Source: Scleromatobacter sp964418745
GTDB taxonomy: Bacteria > Pseudomonadota > Gammaproteobacteria > Burkholderiales > Burkholderiaceae_C
Length of the DNA: 64,000 nt
Reading direction: 5' to 3'
NCBI GenBank assembly: GCA_964418745.1
Contig: CAYQMX010000022.1
Span: 57,641 to 121,640 of the forward strand
In this document: positions 59,191-64,000 of the stretch, one piece after another
How the letters are laid out: each line of letters begins with the position of its first letter
Numbering within the stretch: the first letter of the stretch is position 1
Made by a program: the position numbers and the translations under genes
The notes under the pieces: model-generated
The model's database searches: none
The model's input: the letters and a program-made list of their open reading frames with translations, nothing else
What the model was told of the DNA's origin: nothing

Positions 59191-60264
59191 ATGCCCAGCC
59201 TCTCCCCGTCCAGCCCCGCCGCTTCCACCGAGAACATCCCGCACCGGAAGTTGATCCGTTCCTGGCTCGCCCCGCTCGCCGGCGCCAGCACCGCCCACGC
59301 GCTCGCGCTGGTGGTGGTCGACCTCGTCCTGTTCGCCGCCCTGCTGGCGGGCACCATCCTGCTGGGCAATCCGGTCCTGCAACTGCTGTGCGGCATCGCC
59401 TGCGGCCTGGTGATCGGACGCCTGTTCATCCTCGGCCACGATGCCTGCCACCAGAGCCTGACCCGCCATCGTGGCCTCAACCGCTGGATCGGCCGCCTGG
59501 TGTTCCTGCCCTCGCTCACGCCCTACAGCCTGTGGGAAGTGGGCCACAACGTCGTCCACCACGGCTACACCAACCTGCGCGGCTTCGACTTCGTCTGGCA
59601 GCCGCGCTCGCTGGAGGAATTCCAGGCGCTGCCGCGCGGCCGCCAGGTGCTCGAACGCATCTACCGCAGCGGCTGGGCGCCGTGGCTGTACTACCTGGTC
59701 GAGATCTGGTGGGCGCGCCTGCTGTTTCCCAACCGCACCAACATGCCCACCCGGCGCGCGGTGTTCATCAGCGACGGCGTGCTGGTCAGCGTGTTCGCCG
59801 GCCTGTGGATCGCCGGGCTGGTGGCCGCGGCCGCGGCCACCGGGCAGTCCGTCGCCTGGCTGGTGCTGGTCGGCTTCGTGCTGCCCTTCCTGGTCTGGAA
59901 CGGCCTGATCGGCTTCGTCGTCTACGTGCACCACACGCACACCGGCGTCGCCTGGTACGAGGACAAGCGCACCTGGGCCGCCGCGCAGCCCTTCGTCTCG
60001 ACCACGGTGCACCTGACCTTCCGCTCGATGATGGGCGGGTTCCTGCACAACATCATGGAACACACCGCCCACCACGTGGACATGAGCGTGCCGCTGTACC
60101 GCCTGCGCGAGGCGCAGGCACTGCTCGAGCGCAAGCTGGAGGGCCACATCGTGGTCCAGCCGTTCTCGTGGCGCTGGTACGTGGACACGGCGCGGCGCTG
60201 CAAGCTCTACGACTTCACGGCGGGTCGCTGGACGGACTTCAGCGGCCAACCGACGACGGCCTGA
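59191..60264 (+). CDS. Membrane fatty acid desaturase
   Basis: A 357-residue di-iron membrane enzyme. The three His boxes are HDACH, HNVVHH and HTAHH, with an extra HHTHTG. Hydrophobic helices flank them (VVVDLVLFAALLAGTILL, VLVSVFAGLWIAGLVAAA). It should introduce a double bond into acyl chains using oxygen and an electron donor. It is FNR-controlled and cotranscribed with a hemerythrin 23 bases downstream. That pairing suggests oxygen supply or sensing at low oxygen (inference). ATG 59191 is preferred to an in-frame TTG at 59185. Confidence 0.9.
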   Translation: MPSLSPSSPAASTENIPHRKLIRSWLAPLAGASTAHALALVVVDLVLFAALLAGTILLGNPVLQLLCGIACGLVIGRLFILGHDACHQSLTRHRGLNRWIGRLVFLPSLTPYSLWEVGHNVVHHGYTNLRGFDFVWQPRSLEEFQALPRGRQVLERIYRSGWAPWLYYLVEIWWARLLFPNRTNMPTRRAVFISDGVLVSVFAGLWIAGLVAAAAATGQSVAWLVLVGFVLPFLVWNGLIGFVVYVHHTHTGVAWYEDKRTWAAAQPFVSTTVHLTFRSMMGGFLHNIMEHTAHHVDMSVPLYRLREAQALLERKLEGHIVVQPFSWRWYVDTARRCKLYDFTAGRWTDFSGQPTTA

Positions 60265-60287
60265 GCCAACCTGAACGAGGGCGCCCC

Positions 60288-60812
60288 ATGACAGCCAGTA
60301 CCAAGCACCCCGACATCTCGAGCGGCTTCGACGCATTCGAGCCGCTGGAGAACTGCCACCGCGAGACGATGCGCATGCTGGCCGAACTCTCGATGCTGGT
60401 CGCCCGCATCGAGGAGTTCGGCATCGATGCGCGCGCCCGCGACATGGCGCGCACGGTCAGCCACTACTTCGCGGTGGAACTGCGCCAGCACCACCTGGAC
60501 GAGGAAACGCACGTGTTCCCGACCCTGGCGGCCAACGGCGACGCCGAGACGGCACAGGCCGTCGCCCGGCTCAAGCAGGACCACGCCTGGCTGCGCGCCG
60601 ACTGGCGGGTGCTGTCGCCGCTGGTGCAGGCGCTGGCCGCGGGCCAGTCCTGGGTCGACATCGACGCGTTCCGCGACGGCGTGGAGGTGTTCTGCACCCT
60701 GGCGCGCGACCATGTCGCGCTCGAGGAGTCGCTGATCTACCCGCAGGCGCGCATCCTGATGCTGGAATCGACGCGGCGCGAGATGCGCCTCGCGCTGGCC
60801 TCGCGGCACTGA
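60288..60812 (+). CDS. Hemerythrin HHE-domain protein
   Basis: A 174-residue four-helix protein. The di-iron ligands are visible as ENCHRETM (His), VELRQHHLDEETHVFP (His and Glu), KQDHAWLR (His) and RDHVALEESLIYP (His and Glu). Such proteins bind oxygen or nitric oxide, or protect iron-sulfur proteins. Its coupling to the desaturase operon makes oxygen delivery possible. It ends seven bases from the convergent carbamoyltransferase-like gene. Confidence 0.88.
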   Translation: MTASTKHPDISSGFDAFEPLENCHRETMRMLAELSMLVARIEEFGIDARARDMARTVSHYFAVELRQHHLDEETHVFPTLAANGDAETAQAVARLKQDHAWLRADWRVLSPLVQALAAGQSWVDIDAFRDGVEVFCTLARDHVALEESLIYPQARILMLESTRREMRLALASRH

Positions 60813-60819
60813 GCCTTGC

Positions 60820-61308
60820 TCAGGCGCAGAGGTCGACCAGCAGGGCCTGCAGCAGGCAGCGGCCGTCGTCCTGCGCGTCCGGACGGCTCGCGCGCAGCGC
60901 GATCCATTCGCCCGTCAGGTCGGAGATCGCCGGGATGCCGGCGACGTCGCGCAACTCCTGCACGACGCGCGCGGGCATGTCGACGCAGATCAGCGCGTCG
61001 TAGAGCCGGCCCAGCATGCGGCCGGTGCGCCGGCCGGCCGGCAGCGGCTCGGCATCGTCCAGCCGTGGCCGCACGAGCGCGACGCGCGCCCCGAGCGCGG
61101 TCGCCGCGCGCTGCAGCAGGAACACTTCCGGACGCTGCGGATCCTCGCAGAGGATGCCGATGTTGCGCCCACGCAGCGCCGTCTGGCCCAGGCCGGTGCG
61201 CGCGTTGGCCTTGAGCATCGCGATGGTGCTGTCCAGCGTGCCACCGAGGTCGGCGGCGCGAGGCGCGGCGCGGTCGGGGAAGGCGGTCGAGAGGGACGGG
61301 GAGACCAT
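60820..61308 (-). CDS. Orphan carbamoyltransferase-like N-terminal domain protein
   Basis: A 162-residue protein that resembles only the carbamoyl-phosphate half of ornithine/aspartate carbamoyltransferases: RGRNIGILCEDPQRPEVFLLQRAATALGARVALVRP, then GRLYDALICVDMPARVVQELRDVAGIPAISDLTG. The catalytic S-T-R-T-R segment is replaced (EDPQRPEVF) and the HPxQ motif is missing, so normal catalysis is unlikely. The second domain is absent. ATG 61308 is preferred; an in-frame TTG at 61350 lies at the predicted -10. The FNR box at 61377 controls it. Confidence 0.7.
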   Translation of the reverse strand: MVSPSLSTAFPDRAAPRAADLGGTLDSTIAMLKANARTGLGQTALRGRNIGILCEDPQRPEVFLLQRAATALGARVALVRPRLDDAEPLPAGRRTGRMLGRLYDALICVDMPARVVQELRDVAGIPAISDLTGEWIALRASRPDAQDDGRCLLQALLVDLCA

Positions 61309-61376
61309 GGCGAGGTGACGTTCGGAGGCGAGCTGGACGAGGCAAGCCAAGCTTAGACACCCCGGGTCGGGCCGCC

Positions 61377-61390
61377 TTGATGTTTCTCAA
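61377..61390 (-). promoter_or_regulatory. FNR-type box before the carbamoyltransferase-like gene
   Basis: TTGATGTTTCTCAA (on the minus strand TTGAGAAACATCAA). The centre at 61383.5 predicts a start near 61342 with TAAGCT at 61350-61355 as -10. Confidence 0.7.
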
Positions 61391-61446
61391 CGCCACCGGG
61401 TGCGCCAGCGGCGCCCGGCCACGGATGGGCGCCATTCGTCGCCGCC

Positions 61447-61460
61447 TTGCTGTCGATCAA
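61447..61460. promoter_or_regulatory. FNR-like box in the divergent region
   Basis: TTGCTGTCGATCAA: a perfect right half and a 4/5 left half. No -10 stands at the class II distance on either strand, so its role is open. Confidence 0.4.
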
Positions 61461-61533
61461 GCCCGGTACGACGCTGCGGTCAAGGCGTTTGCCTGAGCGC
61501 GGCCAGGCATGCGGCGAGCCCGCCCGTCGCCGC

Positions 61534-61547
61534 TTGACGCAACGCAA
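61534..61547 (+). promoter_or_regulatory. FNR-type box before usp at 61686
   Basis: TTGACGCAACGCAA. The centre at 61540.5 predicts a start near 61582; GAAGAT at 61570-61575 is a weak -10. The leader would be about 104 bases. Confidence 0.5.
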
Positions 61548-61685
61548 GGCCCTTGCCCCCGAGGGCCCCGAAGATCGACATGAACCCACTGCCGTGGGGC
61601 CAGCGCGTCGACGACGAGACCGCGCGTCACAAGCGGGCGAGTCCGCGTCGAGGCCGTCATCCGAACCCAAGAACTGGAGTACCCC

Positions 61686-62108
61686 ATGAAGATCCTGCTG
61701 CCCGTCGACGGAAGCGATTGCACGAAGCGCATGGTCGCCTACCTCGGCGCCCACGAAGAGATGTTCGGCACCCGCCACGACTACATCATGCTGCTGGCGA
61801 TCCAGAACCTGCCGGCCAACGTCGCCTCGCTGCTCGACGCCCAGGCGATCGCCGACTACTGCGGCCGCGAGGTCGAGCATGTGTTCGAGCCGCTGCGCGC
61901 CTTCGCCGCGCAGAACGGCTGGAATATCCGCTTCGAGACCGTCCAGGGCGACGCCGGCCCCGCCATCGCCCGCTACGCGGACGACGAGAAGGTCGACCTG
62001 ATCGTGATGGGCAGCCATGGCCGCACGGCGCTCGCCAACGTGGTCACCGGCTCGGTGGCCACCAGCGTGCTGGCGCGCTGCAGGAGGCCGGTGCTGCTGA
62101 TCCGCTGA
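61686..62108 (+). CDS. Universal stress protein UspA family
   Basis: A 140-residue Usp domain (MKILLPVDGSDCTKRMVAYLG) with the ATP motif GSHGRTALANVVTGSVAT. It is more distant from the three Usp genes at 15.6-17.6 kb than those are from each other. GGAG precedes the ATG. It is followed after 95 bp by the deacetylase-like gene, possibly in one operon. Confidence 0.9.
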   Translation: MKILLPVDGSDCTKRMVAYLGAHEEMFGTRHDYIMLLAIQNLPANVASLLDAQAIADYCGREVEHVFEPLRAFAAQNGWNIRFETVQGDAGPAIARYADDEKVDLIVMGSHGRTALANVVTGSVATSVLARCRRPVLLIR

Positions 62109-62114
62109 GCGCGC

Positions 62115-62147
62115 GCCGGGCGTGCCGCCAGTGGCCGCGCCCGGCCC
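62115..62147 (+). terminator. Hairpin between usp and the deacetylase-like gene
   Basis: GCCGGGCG at 62115 pairs with CGCCCGGC 15 bases downstream. There is no T-run; it may only weaken read-through. Confidence 0.3.
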
Positions 62148-62203
62148 CGCAGAATAGTCCAGAACAAGGCCCGAGACAGGCCATCCAGAACGAGAGACCC
62201 GCG

Positions 62204-63127
62204 ATGCACTGCGCCTACATCACCCACGCCGATTGCATGCGTCACGAGATGGGGGACCAGCATCCCGAGGCCCCGGCGCGGCTGGCCGCGATCCACGACC
62301 GGCTGCTGCTCAAGGGCCTGCTGGACCACATGACGATCCACGACGCGCCGCTGGCCACGCAGGAGCAGCTCGCGCGCGCCCACACGATGCGCCACGTGCA
62401 GGAGACGATCGCGGCCTCGCCGATGGACGGCTACGTGCACGTCGACCCCGACACGCAGATGAACCCGCACACGGTCCTGGCCGCGCTGCGGGCGGCCGGC
62501 GCGTCGGTGCTCGCCGTCGACCTGGTGCTGGGCGGCGACGCGTCGTCCGCGTTCTGCTGCGTGCGCCCCCCGGGCCACCACGCCGAGCACGACGCCGCGA
62601 TGGGCTTCTGCTTCTTCAACAACGCCGCCGTGGCCATCCGCCACGCGACCGACGTGCACGGCCTGCGCCGCGTGGCGCTGGTCGACTTCGACGTCCACCA
62701 CGGCAACGGCAGCCAGGACATCCTGCGCGACGACCGTCGCGTGCTGATGTGCTCCACCTTCGAGACCGACCTGTACCCGTTCGCCGTCGATGTCGCCGGC
62801 GACAACATGGTCAACATCGGGCTGCCCGCGCGCTCCGGCGGTGCCGCGTTCCGCGAGGCCATCGCCGCGCACTGGCTGCCCGCGCTCGATCGCTTCGAAC
62901 CCGAGCTGATCGTCGTCTCGGCCGGCTTCGACGGCCATCGCGAGGACGACATGGGCAACCTCGGCCTGGTCGATGCCGACTACCTGTGGGTGAGCCGGCA
63001 GATCGCCGACGCGGCGCGCCGCCACTGCGCCGGCCGCATCGTCTCGACGCTGGAGGGCGGCTACAACACGGTGTCGCTGGCGCGCTGCGTCGAGGCCCAC
63101 GTCAGCGTGCTGGTCGGCGCGGACTGA
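62204..63127 (+). CDS. Histone deacetylase/AcuC-family hydrolase
   Basis: A 307-residue zinc-dependent deacetylase-fold enzyme. The active-site segments RPPGHHAEHDAAMGFCFFNN (His-His dyad), DFDVHHGNGSQDI (zinc Asp/His) and SAGFDGHREDD (zinc Asp) and the final EGGYN are intact. Bacterial members act on acetylated polyamines, proteins or small amides; the substrate is not readable. In a regulon that makes acetyl phosphate, removal of acetyl groups from lysines is a reasonable idea (inference). The ATG follows a weak GAGAG site. Confidence 0.9.
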   Translation: MHCAYITHADCMRHEMGDQHPEAPARLAAIHDRLLLKGLLDHMTIHDAPLATQEQLARAHTMRHVQETIAASPMDGYVHVDPDTQMNPHTVLAALRAAGASVLAVDLVLGGDASSAFCCVRPPGHHAEHDAAMGFCFFNNAAVAIRHATDVHGLRRVALVDFDVHHGNGSQDILRDDRRVLMCSTFETDLYPFAVDVAGDNMVNIGLPARSGGAAFREAIAAHWLPALDRFEPELIVVSAGFDGHREDDMGNLGLVDADYLWVSRQIADAARRHCAGRIVSTLEGGYNTVSLARCVEAHVSVLVGAD

Positions 63128-63137
63128 GGGCAGCCCC

Positions 63138-63162
63138 GGCGCGCCTGCAAGCGCAGCGCGCC
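63138..63162 (+). terminator. Hairpin after the deacetylase-like gene
   Basis: GGCGCGC and GCGCGCC, 7-bp stem with an 11-base loop, located 11 bases after the stop codon. No T-run. Confidence 0.4.
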
Positions 63163-63189
63163 CCCCGTTGGATTCGCGCCACGGCCAAT

Positions 63190-63203
63190 GTGACCTGGAT
63201 CAA
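63190..63203 (+). promoter_or_regulatory. FNR-like box before ompW
   Basis: GTGACCTGGATCAA: perfect right half and a 3/5 left half. It lies 111 bp before the ompW ATG and has no -10 at the class II spacing, so it may act from a class I position. ompW is a known FNR target in E. coli. Confidence 0.45.
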
Positions 63204-63313
63204 TGTGCGCCCACTCGACGCGTCGCTTCGACCGCCTCTTGCGTCCGCACAAGTCCGCCGGCAGGTCGGCACGCTGAAATGGGTCTATCGCAACAACCGA
63301 AAGAAAGACCATC

Positions 63314-63931
63314 ATGCGTTCCCTCCTTCGTATCGCCCTCCTCGCCGCCGCCGCCCTGCCGACCCTCGCTTCGGCCCAGGCCGCCCCGGACACCGGTGAC
63401 TGGCTGGTCCGCCTGCGCGCGACCTACCTGCAATCCGCGAACAAGGACTCCACCGGCCTCGGTCTGTCGATCAACGACAAGACGCTGCCCGAATTCGACA
63501 TCACGCGCTTCTTCACGCCGAACCTGGCTGCCGAGCTGATCCTGACGTATCCGCAAAAGCAGACGCTGTCGTCCAACGGCACGCCGATCGGCTCGCTCAA
63601 GCACCTGCCGCCGGTGCTGACCCTGCAGTACCACGTCACGGGCCTGCCGGGCTTCCGCCCCTATTTCGGCGCGGGCGTGAACTACACGCGCTTCTCCAGC
63701 GTGCAGTTCTCCAGCGCGGTCAACACGGCGCTGCAGCCGTCGATCAAGAAGAACAGCTTCGGCGCCGCGCTGCAGGCCGGCGTGGACGTCCCGGTGGCGG
63801 ACGGCTGGCTGGTCAACGCCGACATCAAGAAGGTCCAGATCAAGACGGACGTGGATTCGTTCGGCGCCAAGGCCGGCACCTTCAAGGTCGATCCGTGGCT
63901 GTTCTCGGTGGGCGTGGGCAAGCGCTTCTGA
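63314..63931 (+). CDS. OmpW-family outer-membrane protein
   Basis: A 205-residue protein with a Sec signal (MRSLLRIALLAAAALPTLASAQA, cut near 22) and an eight-stranded beta-barrel pattern. It begins with the OmpW-type DWLVRLRATYLQ and ends VDPWLFSVGVGKRF, with the terminal Phe of outer-membrane barrels. FRPYFGAGVNYTRF is the usual OmpW loop. It may pass small hydrophobic molecules through the outer membrane. AAAGA precedes the ATG. Confidence 0.92.
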   Translation: MRSLLRIALLAAAALPTLASAQAAPDTGDWLVRLRATYLQSANKDSTGLGLSINDKTLPEFDITRFFTPNLAAELILTYPQKQTLSSNGTPIGSLKHLPPVLTLQYHVTGLPGFRPYFGAGVNYTRFSSVQFSSAVNTALQPSIKKNSFGAALQAGVDVPVADGWLVNADIKKVQIKTDVDSFGAKAGTFKVDPWLFSVGVGKRF

Positions 63932-63937
63932 GCACGC

Positions 63938-63959
63938 CGGTCGCCACGCGTGGCGACCG
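63938..63959 (+). terminator. Perfect inverted repeat after ompW
   Basis: A 22-base perfect palindrome (CGGTCGCCAC-GC-GTGGCGACCG type) seven bases after the ompW stop, followed by GC-rich sequence without a T-run. Confidence 0.5.
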
Positions 63960-64000
63960 CCGCCCGGCCCTGCCGGGCGCCTTCCCGACCCGCGGGCAGG

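Larger units (their letters stand above)
61309..61685. promoter_or_regulatory. Divergent intergenic region with three FNR-type boxes
   Basis: A 377-bp region between the leftward carbamoyltransferase-like gene and the rightward usp. It holds boxes at 61377, 61447 and 61534 and no ORF with convincing signals. A frame from ATG 61580 runs open but is out of frame with usp and has no family match. Confidence 0.6.

Noticed and set aside
60820..61308. Functional ornithine carbamoyltransferase
   Set aside because: Only one domain is present and the carbamoyl-phosphate and HPxQ motifs are missing.
61553..63127. A 524-codon frame joining the region before usp to the deacetylase gene
   Set aside because: It contains the deacetylase frame but crosses usp in the wrong frame; the ATG at 62204 gives the correct N-terminus (MHCAYITHADCMRHEMGDQHPEA).

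Overview
The window is a very GC-rich, densely packed chromosomal segment (about 61 protein genes, no tRNA/rRNA, insertion sequence or CRISPR seen). Gene content (PHB enzymes, HiPIP, cbb3 oxidase with CcoI/CcoG, NasA-NirBD, several GGDEF/EAL, HD-GYP and PAS-type sensors) and codon use point to a betaproteobacterium of the order Burkholderiales. I cannot name the genus from the sequence.

The unifying theme is low-oxygen life under FNR control. By eye I find 23 sites of the form TTGAT-N4-ATCAA, or close variants, almost all between genes and not inside them. Most sit about 41 bp upstream of a plausible -10 element, the class II FNR activation geometry. A four-cysteine FNR protein is encoded inside the window (48421-49182) and has such a site itself.

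Layout. (A) 1.3-25 kb is an anaerobic survival and fermentation block. It holds an MBL-fold RNase-like protein, phosphoketolase, a YbhGFSR-type ABC exporter, small stress proteins, Hsp20, a CoA-transferase, three universal stress proteins, an APH-kinase fusion, a zinc alcohol dehydrogenase, a DksA/TraR protein, PhaB, PhaC, a MaoC-phosphotransacetylase fusion and acetate kinase. Phosphoketolase plus acetate kinase can make ATP from acetyl phosphate, and PhaB/PhaC can dispose of reductant as PHB. The content resembles what I recall of the low-oxygen-activated (lxa) locus of Burkholderia cenocepacia. (B) 25-34.5 kb is assimilatory nitrate reduction (narK-nirB-nirD-nasA-cobA, leftward) with a divergent ANTAR-domain sensor and a candidate ANTAR-binding RNA leader. 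No FNR box was seen here. (C) 34.6-43 kb is a signalling block: a GGDEF/EAL protein, two response regulators, then an operon of receiver, HD-GYP, periplasmic binding protein and sensor kinase. It also has no FNR box. (D) 43-63.9 kb is the second FNR block: HiPIP, a chemoreceptor/sensor kinase pair with a divergent response regulator, fnr, the complete ccoI-S-N-O-Q-P-G-H cluster, hemN, a TauE-like membrane protein, a fatty acid desaturase with a hemerythrin, an orphan carbamoyltransferase-like domain, a fourth universal stress protein, a histone-deacetylase-like hydrolase and OmpW.

The most notable observations are: the density and uniform geometry of FNR boxes; three FNR promoters (phaC, fnr, hemN) whose predicted start point falls on or next to the ATG; a TTGCG-N4-CGCAA box variant at two operons; the ANTAR-type hexaloop hairpin before narK; and a perfect AT-only-core palindrome between two divergent regulators.
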